From: Terriglobia bacterium
GTDB taxonomy: Bacteria; Acidobacteriota; Terriglobia; Bryobacterales; Bryobacteraceae
DNA length: 64,000 bases
Direction: 5' to 3'
Assembly (NCBI GenBank): GCA_020073145.1
Contig: JAIQFS010000002.1
Location: 62,001-126,000 of the forward strand
In this document: piece by piece, positions 16,746 to 25,674 of the stretch
How the letters are laid out: every line of letters begins with the position of its first letter
Numbering within the stretch: the first letter of the stretch is position 1
The notes under the pieces: generated by a model
What the model was told of the DNA's origin: nothing
The model's database searches: none
The model's input: only the letters and a program-made list of their open reading frames with translations
Made by a program: the position numbers and the translations under genes

Positions 16746-18176
16746 ATGGAGTTCTCCGAGTCCATCTTTGCCTCGCGGTTTCAGATTACCCGGCAGGATC
16801 TGGAACGTTACCTGGCGGAAGCCCTCTCCCAAGGGGGGGATTACGCCGATCTTTACTTTGAATACCTGCTCACCAGCTCGATCAGCCTGGATGAATCCAT
16901 GGTCAAAAGCGCCACCCAGGGCGTTTCCATGGGGGTCGGGGTCCGCGTAATTGCTGGAGAACGCACGGGTTACGCCTATAGTGACGATCTGGCGCCGGAA
17001 AAGATCCGCAAAGCGGCGCGGGTGGCGGCCTGCATCGCCAGCGAACCCGCCAAGGTAGAGAAGTTCGATTTGAATGAAGGGGCACGCCACAACCTTTATC
17101 CGGTGGTGACGGCACCCACGGAAACCGCGTTTAGCGCCCGGGTGGACCTGGTGAAGCGGGCGGACCAAGCGGCCCGGGCCTACGATCCGCGGATCTTCCA
17201 GGTGCAGGCCGTGTACGCCGATAACTTCCGGCACGTGCTGGTGGCCACCAGCGACGGGGTGCTGACGATCGACCGGCAGCCGCTGGCCCGGATGAGCGTG
17301 TTTGCTCTGGCCCGGCAGGACGGCGGCGCTCCCCAGCGCGGCCATGCCGGCGGCGGGGGGCGTGTGGAACTGGATTTCTTCTTGAAGGAAAAGACGCCGG
17401 AGCACTTCGCCAAAGAAGCCGCCCGCGAAGCAGTCGTCATGCTGGACGCCGTGGATGCCCCGGCCGGCGAGATGACGGTGGTGCTCGGTCCGGGCTGGCC
17501 GGGAATCCTGCTGCACGAAGCCGTGGGGCATGGACTCGAAGCCGACTTCAACCGTAAAGGCGTCTCGGCCTTTAGCGGCCGCATCGGCCAAAAGGTAGCG
17601 AGCGAGCTGTGTACAGTAATCGACGACGGCACGATGAACAGCCGCCGCGGCTCGCTCAACGTGGACGACGAAGGGCACGCGACGCAGCGCAACGTGCTGA
17701 TCGAGAACGGCGTGCTGCGCGGCTACCTGCAAGACAAGCTGTCGAGTTCGCTGCTGCACTCGGAATCGACCGGCAGCGGACGGCGTGAGAGCTACGCCCA
17801 CATCCCCATGCCGCGCATGACCAACACGTTCATGCTGGCGGGGGAGAGCGACCCGGAACAGATCATCCGCTCGGTGCCGAAAGGGCTCTACTGCGTGAAT
17901 TTCGGCGGCGGCCAGGTGGATATCACCAGCGGCAACTTCGTATTTTCGGCGTCGGAAAGCTACCTGATTGAAGACGGGCATCTGACCCGCCCGGTGCGCA
18001 ACGCCACCCTCATCGGCAACGGACCGGAAGCGTTGAAGTACGTCAGCATGGTGGGCAATGACCTGCGGTTGGACGAAGGCATCGGCGTTTGCGGGAAAGA
18101 AGGGCAGAGCGTGCCGGTGGGCGTCGGGATTCCGACCATCAAGATCGACCGCATGACCGTGGGAGGCACGGCTTGA
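16746..18176 (+). CDS. tldD: TldD metalloprotease subunit
   Basis: The 476-residue protein carries the TldD zinc motif LLHEAVGHGLE (HExxxH, near residues 257-261) and conserved C-terminal segments (GLYCVNFGGGQVDITSGNFVFSAS). With TldE it forms a heterodimeric protease that threads unstructured peptides into a central cavity; known partners include microcin B17 and the CcdA antitoxin, and in other bacteria RiPP precursors. Its stop overlaps the TTG start of tldE. Confidence 0.94.
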   Translation: MEFSESIFASRFQITRQDLERYLAEALSQGGDYADLYFEYLLTSSISLDESMVKSATQGVSMGVGVRVIAGERTGYAYSDDLAPEKIRKAARVAACIASEPAKVEKFDLNEGARHNLYPVVTAPTETAFSARVDLVKRADQAARAYDPRIFQVQAVYADNFRHVLVATSDGVLTIDRQPLARMSVFALARQDGGAPQRGHAGGGGRVELDFFLKEKTPEHFAKEAAREAVVMLDAVDAPAGEMTVVLGPGWPGILLHEAVGHGLEADFNRKGVSAFSGRIGQKVASELCTVIDDGTMNSRRGSLNVDDEGHATQRNVLIENGVLRGYLQDKLSSSLLHSESTGSGRRESYAHIPMPRMTNTFMLAGESDPEQIIRSVPKGLYCVNFGGGQVDITSGNFVFSASESYLIEDGHLTRPVRNATLIGNGPEALKYVSMVGNDLRLDEGIGVCGKEGQSVPVGVGIPTIKIDRMTVGGTA

Positions 18177-19525
18177 GCGAGAATCACCTGGGGGAGCTGG
18201 CGGCGGACATTGTCAAGCGCGCGCTGGCTCGCGGCGCGACCGACGCGGAGTGCACCATTTCGGAAGGCGATGAATTTTCGGCCAGCGTGCGCATGCGCGA
18301 GGTGGAGAGCCTGAAGGAGGCCGGGTCGCGCGGGGCGGGGCTGCGCATTCTGATCGGAAAACATACCGGGTCGTCGTATACGTCCGATTTATCGGCGGAG
18401 GGCATCGAGCGGCTGGTGAAACAGGCGATCGAGCTGGCCGATGTCACTACTGAAGACCCGCATGCCGGGCTTCCGGATCCGGACGAACTGGGGAAGATCT
18501 CGGGCGACCTGCGCCTCTATTCCGACGATATCGAGGGACTCGAGACGCCGCTGAAAATCGAGACCGCCAAGCGGGCGGAGGAGGCGGCGCTGACGGCCGA
18601 TCCACGCATCCAGAACTCCGAAGGCGCTTCATTCGACACCAACACCGGGCGGCACATTTTTGCGAATTCGCGAGGGTTCGCGGGGGAGTACCGCTCGAGT
18701 TCGTGCTCGCTGGCGGTGTCGCCGGTGGCGAAAGACGGCGAGTCGATGGAGCGCGACTATTGGTACACGATGGCGCGCGGGTTCGCAGGCCTGGAACCGC
18801 CGGAACAGGTGGGCCGCATCGCCGCCCAGCGCGCGCTGCGCCGCCTGAACGCGGTGAAAGTGGAAACGCAGAAAGTGCCGGTGGTCTTCGAGCCGCGCGC
18901 CGCGCGCAGCCTGCTCGACAACATTTTCGAAGCGGTGCACGGGATGTTGGTGTACCGGCACGAATCGTTCCTGGCGGGGAAGCTCGGCGAGAAGGTGGCG
19001 GCGGAGAATGTGACCGTGGTCGACGATGCCACGCTGCCGGGGCTGTTCGGCACCTCGCCGTTCGACGACGAAGGCGTGCCGTCGCGCCGCACGATCGTGA
19101 TCGAAAAGGGCGTGCTGAAAAGCTATCTGCTGAACTGCTACGCGGCGCGCAAGCTGGGGATGAAGACCACGGGCAACGCCTCGCGCGGGCTGACGGGCAA
19201 CGCGGGGATCGGGCACGGGAACTTTTTTCTGGAGAAGGGCGTCCAAACGCCGGAGCAGATCCTGGCATCCATCCGGAACGGATTCTACGTGACGGAGCTG
19301 CTGGGGTTCGGCGTGAATATTGTGACAGGCGACTATTCGCGCGGGGCGGCGGGGCTGTGGATCCGCAACGGCGAGCTGGCGTTCGCGGTGTCGGAAGTGA
19401 CCATCGCCGGGAATCTGAAAGAGATGCTGCTCCACCTGGAGACGGTGGGCAGCGATCTGGAATTCCGCGGCGCGGTGGCGGCGCCGACGCTGAAAATCGG
19501 AGAGATGACGGTTGGCGGCCGATAG
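18173..19525 (+). CDS. tldE: TldE/PmbA, partner subunit of the TldD protease
   Basis: The 450-residue protein matches PmbA/TldE: DLRLYSDDIEGL, VVFEPRAARSLLDNIFEAVHG, and the closing GAVAAPTLKIGEMTVGG. It lacks the HExxxH motif, as expected of TldE. The start is a TTG at 18173, because GGGAGG lies 6 bases upstream and its TTGA overlaps the tldD stop; a longer open frame upstream lies inside tldD. The coupling ensures equal synthesis of both subunits. Confidence 0.93.
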   Translation: MSENHLGELAADIVKRALARGATDAECTISEGDEFSASVRMREVESLKEAGSRGAGLRILIGKHTGSSYTSDLSAEGIERLVKQAIELADVTTEDPHAGLPDPDELGKISGDLRLYSDDIEGLETPLKIETAKRAEEAALTADPRIQNSEGASFDTNTGRHIFANSRGFAGEYRSSSCSLAVSPVAKDGESMERDYWYTMARGFAGLEPPEQVGRIAAQRALRRLNAVKVETQKVPVVFEPRAARSLLDNIFEAVHGMLVYRHESFLAGKLGEKVAAENVTVVDDATLPGLFGTSPFDDEGVPSRRTIVIEKGVLKSYLLNCYAARKLGMKTTGNASRGLTGNAGIGHGNFFLEKGVQTPEQILASIRNGFYVTELLGFGVNIVTGDYSRGAAGLWIRNGELAFAVSEVTIAGNLKEMLLHLETVGSDLEFRGAVAAPTLKIGEMTVGGR

Positions 19526-20009
19526 GAACAATCCGGTAGCCGCGGCCGCGCCGGAGAAGCGCGGGCCGATTCCGCCGGTGGCGATCGTGGTGGGAGTGGT
19601 GCTGCTGGCCGGCGCGGCCGGGTTCTGGGTTCTGGACCGGGCCTCCAAGCAGCCGCCCCCGCCGCCCCCGCCCCTGACCGGGGACGCCAAGGCCTACGTG
19701 CGCAATCTTAAGTTGAGCGATGTGGAGATGAAGGCGCACGCCGACTACTTCCAACACCAGGTGGTGGAGATCACGGGGATGATCGGCAATGCAGGCGACC
19801 GCGTGCTGCAGGTGGTGGAGATCAACTGCGTGTTTTACGATCCCTACGGCCAGGTGGTGCTGCGCCAGCGGGTGCCGATTGTGAGCCGCAAAGCCGGCGG
19901 TCTGGCGCCTGGCGAAACGAAGCCATTTCGTCTGCCGTTCGATACCCTGCCCGAGAGCTGGAACAACGCGATGCCGCAGATGGTGATCGCGGGGATCGAC
20001 TTTCAGTAA
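19512..20009 (+). CDS. membrane-anchored protein with FxLYD-like beta domain
   Basis: The 165-residue product starts at a TTG overlapping the end of tldE by 14 bases, with GGAGAG upstream. It has one N-terminal helix (PPVAIVVGVVLLAGAAGFWVL), a Pro-rich spacer (eight prolines), and a beta-sandwich-like domain (VVEITGMIGNAGDRVLQVVEINCVFYDPYGQVV, then LAPGETKPFRLPF). This pattern is that of DUF2393/FxLYD-type proteins common in Acidobacteriota. Coupling to tldDE suggests shared expression; no function is known to me. Confidence 0.74.
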   Translation: MAADRNNPVAAAAPEKRGPIPPVAIVVGVVLLAGAAGFWVLDRASKQPPPPPPPLTGDAKAYVRNLKLSDVEMKAHADYFQHQVVEITGMIGNAGDRVLQVVEINCVFYDPYGQVVLRQRVPIVSRKAGGLAPGETKPFRLPFDTLPESWNNAMPQMVIAGIDFQ

Positions 20010-20025
20010 GGAGTCCTTCGGTCTT

Positions 20026-20106
20026 CCGATTGGATCCAATCGGCCGAGAGGCAGCCCGCATTGCAATCCAAGGAGTTCGATGCCCAGTCCCGATTGGATC
20101 CAATCG
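20026..20106. repeat. two copies of a 16-18 bp perfect palindrome, 64 bp apart
   Basis: CCGATTGGATCCAATCGG (20026-20043) is an 18-base perfect palindrome, and CGATTGGATCCAATCG (20091-20106) repeats its central 16 bases. The centres are 64 bases apart, close to six helical turns. They lie just after the tldE operon and before the pilin remnant, in DNA with no supported gene. They could be operator sites for a dimeric regulator or a small mobile palindrome; no T-run follows either, so they are not intrinsic terminators. Confidence 0.72.
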
Positions 20107-20295
20107 AACGGGGGAACCTCCCCAACGGTTTCCTGTGGGCTGCATGAAAAAAGAGCCCTCCCTTCCCATTTCCATTATGAGCCGGGGGGTTCTAGCCCGG
20201 GTCTCCGCGGAGTGTGGTCAAATACTGCCAAACCTTTGAATGGATAGGGATTACGAGAAAAGACGAAAGCCGGTGACTGCGATCTGCGGCGAGAC

Positions 20296-20479
20296 ATGCG
20301 ATCAAACCTGAGGACGATGTGGAGCGGGGAAGACGGGCAGGACTTGATTGAACACGTTGTTGTTGGCGTTTGTGGCCCTGGTCGCCGTCGGGTTATTCAG
20401 CCAAGCCGGTGTCGCCACCGCCGGAATCTGGAAGGCCGCGAATAGCAAACTGACCGCCGCCAATCTGGCCGCCAGCTAG
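20296..20479 (+). pseudogene. Flp/Fap-type pilin gene broken by a 2-base deletion
   Basis: From an ATG at 20296 the frame reads MRSNLRTMWSGEDGQDLIE, the hallmark Flp pilin segment in which Gly-x-D/E-x-x-x-E precedes the cleavage and hydrophobic region. Codons then shift: GAACACG where GAATACACG is expected. From 20350 another frame continues TLLLAFVALVAVGLFSQAG and ends IWKAANSKLTAANLAAS with TAG at 20477-20479. Restoring two bases gives a 60-residue Flp pilin. No tad/cpa assembly genes are nearby. A sequencing error is possible. Confidence 0.72.
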
Positions 20480-20684
20480 CGGCGCGGGCCGCTGTGTGAG
20501 GCGTCCTCGGTTTGGGCAGCCGTCTCCACAGGCCTGTGCCGCTACCGGTTCCTTTACCCGAAGTCCGAACTGAGAACCCGTGCGCCCGAGAAGGGGATTT
20601 CGGGACCGCTTGTCCCCAGGATCCGAGAGGCTCCGGCCAACGACTGCTGCGCGGCGGCTTTGCTTGCCGGCCCACAGGTCTCGC

Positions 20685-22865
20685 TTACTGCACCGTAACC
20701 TTGACGGGGGCGGAGGCGCCTTGGGCGTTGGTGGCGGTCACGGAAACGGACTGGATGATGGTGGTGGCCAACGCGGTGGCGCTTGGATTGGTGATGGTGA
20801 AGGGGACCGATACCGAGAACTGGCCGCCAAACTGTTGCGAAGCCGCGCCGTTGAACCAAAGGTTCGCGGCAGAGGAGACATCGAGCACGTACGGCGCCGG
20901 GGTGCCGCCACCGGCCGGCGTGAACGAATACGTCAGCGTGCTGAGGGAATGCGGCGTCGAGTAGCCGGAGACGCTGACGGCAAAACCGAGCTGCGTCGCA
21001 TTGGTGATCTGCACCTTGAGCAGGGCCGGGGCCGAGGCCGGGACGGTGAGCACCACCGCGGGCGGCGCGGCGGGCGTCAGATCGAGGCCGGACTTGGTGG
21101 CAAAGGTCGGAGAGATGGTAATGGTGCCAGCGGTGCTGCCGCTCTGCAGCAGGATCTGGGTGCCACTGGCGGGGAACACGGCTTGCGTGGAATTGGCAGG
21201 GATGGTGAACGGAACGGTCTTTCCTCCGGTGGCAAACTGCACCGTGGCATCGGGCGTGAAGGCCGAGGAATTGAGGGTGATGGTGAGAACTCCGGTCAGC
21301 GGCAGGGGGTACGGGGCGGACAGGGTCAATCCGATGGCAGGCTGCTGGAGCGGGTTCACAGTGCCGCTGGCGCCGGTGAATTGAAAACTGGGGATCGGCG
21401 GCGGTAGGGTTCCGGCTCCGGACAGAGTGACCACCTGGGTATCGATCTGAAGGGTCGAGGTCGCAAACCCGGTGGTGGCGGGCGTAAACACCAGGGGAAC
21501 GGTGACGGTATCGCCGGGGTTCAGCGTGGCGGGCAGGGACGGCGGCGTGAGTAGACTGAACACACCTCTGGTGTCGGCCACGGCAATGCTGGCGATCGTG
21601 CCGGCCGCGGTTCCCGAGTTGGTGATGATGAAGGGGGTCTGGGAAGTCTGGCCGACCTGAGTCGGGCTGAAGATGACGGCTCCCCCGGAAGGCACCGTGA
21701 TCGGCGTGCCGGTCCCATAGGTGAATGTGAACTTGGACCCTAATCCGTTCGCGGCCAGGGTGAACTGGTCATTGGCGACGCGCAGACTGCCGGCGGCACT
21801 GCCGGTTTGCACGGGCGAAAACGTCAGGGTGAAAGTGAGGGTCTGGTTAGGGTTCAGGACCGCGGGCAGCACGGGGACATTGGATAAGGAATAGACCGCG
21901 GGAGTGGCGGCTATGGTACCGACGGCGGCGGGGGTCGGGCTGGTGTTTTGCACCTGGATGACGACGTTGGTGGTGGCTCCCAGGTTGGTGTCGGGAACGG
22001 GGACAGCCTGATTGGGGAGAAAGGGCACGTTACCGGCAGCGGTGACCACGGAGTAGGAGAAGACGGAGAGGACGCCGGAGCCGGCCAGCGTGGCGGTCAA
22101 CACGTTTCCGGCGAGTCCGAGGGACAGGGTGCCGGTATCGGAGGCCACTTGGGTGGGGGCGTAGCGAATGCCAAAGGCAACACTGGAGTTGGCGGGCACG
22201 AGAAACGGCGTCACGAACGAAACACCGACCAACTGAAACGCCGAGCCGATTAACGAGAGGGAATCGATCGAGGCCGGGGACGACGTGGCGTTGCCAACGA
22301 CCACAGTGGCGGTGGTGGCAGTGCTCAAGGCGGTAGGCGGGAATTGCAGGGTACCCCCGGCGGCGAGCGGCACGGCATTCTGGTTCGTGGGCAAGGTATA
22401 GGCGACCGTCAAGGCTGACGTGGTTCCGGTGCCCGACAGAGGCACGGACAAGGCTTGCCCCGTCATGGCGAGCGAAAGAGTCCCCAAATTGTCGCCCACC
22501 ACAGTGGGTGAGAAGCGCAACCCGAAGCTCACTGAGGCGCCGGGGGCCATGGTCAGGGGAGTGAAGAACGAAATATTGGACAACTGAAAGCCCGCCCCGG
22601 TGACTGAGAGGGCGTCAATCGAGCCAGGGGAGGAGCCGAGATTCTGGACCACGATGGTGGCGGTGACGGTGGCCTTCACAGCCGTGTTCGGGAAGGATAT
22701 TGTGGTTCCGGAATTGAGCTGCACCAAGTTCGCGTTTGCCGGCAGCGTATAGCCGGCGACCAAGTTTTGGGCCTGGGCCGGAAGCGATAAGAGAGCGACG
22801 GCGGCGGGTAGTAAGAGCCACGCGGACCGCTGAATCATGACACGCAAGAGTCGCCGTAGGATCAT
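20685..22865 (-). CDS. secreted protein of tandem HYDIN/ASPM-type Ig-like (choice-of-anchor) domains
   Basis: The 726-residue protein has a signal peptide ending LPAQAQ, then at least four immunoglobulin-like repeats of about 110-120 residues with the recurring pattern TISFP...VVQNLGSSPGSIDALSV...APGASVSFGLRFSPTVVG...LSGTG. This is the ASPM/SPD-2/HYDIN fold used in large bacterial surface proteins. The C-terminal part is less regular. Composition is very rich in Thr, Ser, Ala and Val with almost no Cys. It is likely extracellular or cell-surface. It ends 6 bases downstream of the gene at 23594, probably the same operon. Confidence 0.86.
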   Translation of the reverse strand: MILRRLLRVMIQRSAWLLLPAAVALLSLPAQAQNLVAGYTLPANANLVQLNSGTTISFPNTAVKATVTATIVVQNLGSSPGSIDALSVTGAGFQLSNISFFTPLTMAPGASVSFGLRFSPTVVGDNLGTLSLAMTGQALSVPLSGTGTTSALTVAYTLPTNQNAVPLAAGGTLQFPPTALSTATTATVVVGNATSSPASIDSLSLIGSAFQLVGVSFVTPFLVPANSSVAFGIRYAPTQVASDTGTLSLGLAGNVLTATLAGSGVLSVFSYSVVTAAGNVPFLPNQAVPVPDTNLGATTNVVIQVQNTSPTPAAVGTIAATPAVYSLSNVPVLPAVLNPNQTLTFTLTFSPVQTGSAAGSLRVANDQFTLAANGLGSKFTFTYGTGTPITVPSGGAVIFSPTQVGQTSQTPFIITNSGTAAGTIASIAVADTRGVFSLLTPPSLPATLNPGDTVTVPLVFTPATTGFATSTLQIDTQVVTLSGAGTLPPPIPSFQFTGASGTVNPLQQPAIGLTLSAPYPLPLTGVLTITLNSSAFTPDATVQFATGGKTVPFTIPANSTQAVFPASGTQILLQSGSTAGTITISPTFATKSGLDLTPAAPPAVVLTVPASAPALLKVQITNATQLGFAVSVSGYSTPHSLSTLTYSFTPAGGGTPAPYVLDVSSAANLWFNGAASQQFGGQFSVSVPFTITNPSATALATTIIQSVSVTATNAQGASAPVKVTVQ

Positions 22866-22871
22866 GGCGGT

Positions 22872-23594
22872 TTAAGGAGCTCCGAAAGTAGGAGTGCCCG
22901 GGATCAGAGTGACGGAGGGACCGGAGGAACCCCCGCGCCGGGCCACCAAAAAACCGATGGTCGCGCCTGCACCAGCCAAGACGGCAACCTTCCACCAGGC
23001 GAACTTCAGCAAGCCTGATTTGGGTTCGGAGGACGCGGCGTGGAGAGCGTTGGTCTGCCTGATGACGATGTGCCCGACGCGATTGGCGCTGGTGGCGGAG
23101 ACCTTGATGTTGTAGCGGCCGGTTTCCCGATTCGGCATAAAGGTGACGGTAGCCTGCCCCTGGAGGTTGGTCTTGGCCGTGGCGGTGAAATTCTGGCCGG
23201 CAAAGGCCCCCCCGGGGCCAATGGCGGGAAGTTCGAACACGACGTCGGCGCCCTCCACCGGCTGGCCGTTGGCATCGCGGACTTCCACCACCGGAGACGA
23301 GGTGACACGATCGCGGATGTCGTTGGAAGAGTCCTGACCTACCAGCACGAGAATTCTCAGCGATTCGACAGGCAAGGGGGCGGGGTTCGGAGTTTGAGCC
23401 GGCGCAGCCGGGTTCAAGGTTACTGGCTGTTGAGTTGCCGGCTGGGGGACTGCCGGCTGCTGGGCGCGGGCCTGGGGAGGCAGAGCGAGCAACGAAGCCA
23501 AGGCGATGGCCACTGCGCTTTGGAACCCCCAAGCGCGGCGTGCTAGCACGCTCGACACCTCTGCCACGGCCGAGACACCATACGCCTTAAGCAT
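22872..23594 (-). CDS. secreted protein with Big/invasin-like domain and C-terminal membrane helix
   Basis: The 240-residue product has a signal peptide ending ARAQQP, a Pro/Gln-rich stretch, and a beta-sandwich domain (VVEVRDANGQPVEGADVVFELP...GQATVTFMPNRETGRYNIKVSA) like bacterial Ig-like group 1 or invasin domains. A C-terminal helix (WWKVAVLAGAGATIGFLVARR) is followed by a short Gly/Pro tail. It probably displays the domain outside the membrane and may pair with the Ig-repeat protein encoded 6 bases downstream. ATG 23594 is chosen; a TTG at 23618 lies next to a -10-like TATAAC and could be used instead. Confidence 0.74.
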   Translation of the reverse strand: MLKAYGVSAVAEVSSVLARRAWGFQSAVAIALASLLALPPQARAQQPAVPQPATQQPVTLNPAAPAQTPNPAPLPVESLRILVLVGQDSSNDIRDRVTSSPVVEVRDANGQPVEGADVVFELPAIGPGGAFAGQNFTATAKTNLQGQATVTFMPNRETGRYNIKVSATSANRVGHIVIRQTNALHAASSEPKSGLLKFAWWKVAVLAGAGATIGFLVARRGGSSGPSVTLIPGTPTFGAP

Positions 23595-23635
23595 ATCGTT
23601 TCGGAGTCGAAATTCCAATAGAAAGCAGGTTATAG

Positions 23636-23650
23636 GTCGTTAGTAACGAC
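23636..23650. promoter_or_regulatory. 15-bp inverted repeat upstream of the gene at 23594
   Basis: GTCGTTA and TAACGAC flank a single G (23636-23650). It lies directly upstream of TATAAC (minus strand, 23632-23627), a plausible -10 for the gene ending at 22872, so it would cover the spacer/-35 region and could be an operator. Confidence 0.4.
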
Positions 23651-23684
23651 GTAATTCAGGTAATTATTCAACCCGCGGCCCGCA

Positions 23685-24743
23685 TCAATAGTAAGCCAGG
23701 GTCTCGATTCCCGTGCCGGCGACGAAACTGGAGACGACGCGGCCTTTTTCCAGATCGATTACGGAAATGGAGCCATCGCCGTGGTTGGAGATGAGCGCGG
23801 TCTTACCGTCGGGAGCGAAGCCGTACCCCATGGGGTCCTTGCCGACCTTGAGCACGGTTTGCGGTCCATGCAGATCCACGGCACTGAGGATGTTGATGAG
23901 CGACTCGGTGGAATTCATGGCCAGCACTTTGGAACCGTCCGGCGAGTAGCGCACTTTGTAGAGACCGCGGGCGTTGTCCTTGAGAGGAATCTTGTCGACG
24001 ACGGAATCGGTAGCAGTGGCGATGACCCACATGACGGGCTCCGCGTAGTCGGCGACCAACACGCGCTGGCCGTCGGGGGAAGCGCCGATGCCCTGAGTGC
24101 CGTTGGGCATGGAGATGCGTCCGACCAACTTGCGCAGCTTGAGGTCGATCACGCTCACAAACGCGCGGTCGTTCTTGAGGGTGACGTAGGCCTTGCTGCC
24201 GTCGGGCAGCACCGCGAGCCAGTGGCCGGTGCCGTCGGTATCGATGGCGGCCTCGATGGCGCGCTTCTTGGGATCGATCACGAGCAGTTTGCGACTGAGA
24301 TCGCAGGTGACGTAGAGGGTCCCGGCGTTATCGACCTGGATGCCGTGCGGGGCCTGGTAGGGGGCGACATCGATGGTCGCGGTCACCTGGCGGGAAGCGA
24401 GATCGATGATGGCGATGGTGTGGCCGGGGTGCGGGTTGTTGCCATAAATGCCGTCGCCGTAGACGGGGACGTAGACCGTTTTGTGATCGGGAGAGATCGC
24501 GAGATCATGCGGGGCGTTCCCAATCTCGAGGCTGGAGATTTCTTTGAAAGAGGCCGGATCGAAGAAACGCACGTGCGCGCCGCGCTTATCGATCAGCACC
24601 AGCCCGGCGGCTCCAGTGGGATTGTTGGGGTCGGCGAGGCTCGCGGCCGCCACCACGCCGGCCCAGGACAGCAGGAGAGCGAGGGCGATGAAGGGGCGTA
24701 GTCGCCGCGGAAGAAGCGCGTTCGGGAAAGCCAGGCTTTGCAT
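23685..24743 (-). CDS. secreted YVTN-type beta-propeller protein
   Basis: The roughly 352-residue product has a Sec signal (LLPRRLRPFIALALLLSWAG) and seven or so propeller blades with the recurring pattern IDL..R.V..I.V...P.GIAVSPDG..VYV (for example NAPHDLAISPDHKTVYVPVYG and GTQGIGASPDGQRVLVADYA). Such 40-residue YVTN repeats form surface or periplasmic propellers, usually of unknown ligand. ATG 24743 is preferred over GTG 24749 because AAGGA lies 7 bases before it; TATAAT (minus strand 24769-24764) is the -10. Confidence 0.86.
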   Translation of the reverse strand: MQSLAFPNALLPRRLRPFIALALLLSWAGVVAAASLADPNNPTGAAGLVLIDKRGAHVRFFDPASFKEISSLEIGNAPHDLAISPDHKTVYVPVYGDGIYGNNPHPGHTIAIIDLASRQVTATIDVAPYQAPHGIQVDNAGTLYVTCDLSRKLLVIDPKKRAIEAAIDTDGTGHWLAVLPDGSKAYVTLKNDRAFVSVIDLKLRKLVGRISMPNGTQGIGASPDGQRVLVADYAEPVMWVIATATDSVVDKIPLKDNARGLYKVRYSPDGSKVLAMNSTESLINILSAVDLHGPQTVLKVGKDPMGYGFAPDGKTALISNHGDGSISVIDLEKGRVVSSFVAGTGIETLAYY

Positions 24744-24808
24744 GATCACGTCCTTGGTAGGCGATTATATCGAAATCTTTCGGAGTAAGGTGGGTAAGGA
24801 GGCGCGGC

Positions 24809-25639
24809 GTGCCGGGAAAAAACGTGGGAGTGATTCATCCGGGGGAAATGGGCGCGGTGGTGGCGACGACCCTTCGAAACAGCGGGCACTCGGTCTACTT
24901 CGCCTCGGAAGGACGGAGCCCGGAAACGCTGCGGCGCGCGGCCGAGGCAGGGGTGACGGATGCGGGCACAGTGGCGCGAATGTGCGAACTCTGCACGGCG
25001 ATCGTGAGCGTCTGCCCGCCGGAGTTTGCCGAGCCTTTGGCGAAGGAAGTGGCGAGCCATTCGTTCCGGGGGCTGTACCTGGACGCCAACGCGATTTCTC
25101 CGGCGCGTGCGCGGAGGATGGCGGGTCTAATGACGAAGCAAGGCGCGACGTTCCTGGACGGATGCATCATCGGGATGCCGGCGCGGGCGCGCGGGCAGAC
25201 GTGGCTCTACGCATCCGGGGAGAACGCGGCGGCCGCCGGAGATCTATTTTCCGGAGGACCGCTGGAGTTTGAAATGCTGGGCTCGGAGGTGGGACAGGCT
25301 TCGGCGCTGAAGATGTGTTTCGCGGCGCACAGCAAGGGTATGACGGCGCTGCTAGCGGCGGTGATGGGAGCGGCGGAAGGGCTAGGTGTGCGGCAGGCGC
25401 TGGAGCGGCAATGGCGGCGCAATGGCCCGAATCCAGAGCGGGCGGCGGCACAGATCCGGCAGGCGGCGCCGAAGGCGTGGCGGTTTGTGGGAGAGATGAA
25501 GGAGATCGCCAAGACGTTTGAGTCGGCCAGCCTGCCGGGGGGATTTCCAAGGGCAGCGGAGGAGATCTATGGGAGGATGGCGGGATTCAAAGGAGGGGAG
25601 CCGGCGGTGGGGGCCATTCTGGCGAAGCTAAGAGGCTGA
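24809..25639 (+). CDS. NAD(P)-binding 6-phosphogluconate dehydrogenase-like protein (DUF1932 type)
   Basis: The 276-residue protein has an N-terminal Rossmann fold (VGVIHPGEMGAVVATTLRNSGHSV, GxHxGxMG variant), a middle motif LYLDANAISPARA, and a C-terminal helical domain (ALKMCFAAHSKGMTALLAAVMGAAEGLG) of the DUF1932 class. The family includes beta-hydroxyacid dehydrogenases; the substrate here is unknown. The GTG start has AAGGAGG 6 bases upstream. A strong terminator follows at once. Confidence 0.86.
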   Translation: MPGKNVGVIHPGEMGAVVATTLRNSGHSVYFASEGRSPETLRRAAEAGVTDAGTVARMCELCTAIVSVCPPEFAEPLAKEVASHSFRGLYLDANAISPARARRMAGLMTKQGATFLDGCIIGMPARARGQTWLYASGENAAAAGDLFSGGPLEFEMLGSEVGQASALKMCFAAHSKGMTALLAAVMGAAEGLGVRQALERQWRRNGPNPERAAAQIRQAAPKAWRFVGEMKEIAKTFESASLPGGFPRAAEEIYGRMAGFKGGEPAVGAILAKLRG

Positions 25640-25670
25640 CCCGCGGCGCCGGAGCGCCGCGGGTCGGTTT
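25638..25670 (+). terminator. intrinsic terminator
   Basis: GACCCGCGGCGC (25638-25649) pairs perfectly with GCGCCGCGGGTC (25654-25665) around a CGGA tetraloop and is followed by GGTTTTGGTTT. It overlaps the stop of the dehydrogenase gene and separates it from the convergent TonB-receptor gene. Confidence 0.88.
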
Positions 25671-25674
25671 TGGT

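Noticed and set aside
20200-20296. Words like CAAACC and GACGAAAGCC that recall a cyclic di-GMP-I riboswitch upstream of the pilin remnant
   Set aside because: The spacing between the words is too large, one base of the core is missing and I cannot build the second helix or tetraloop receptor.
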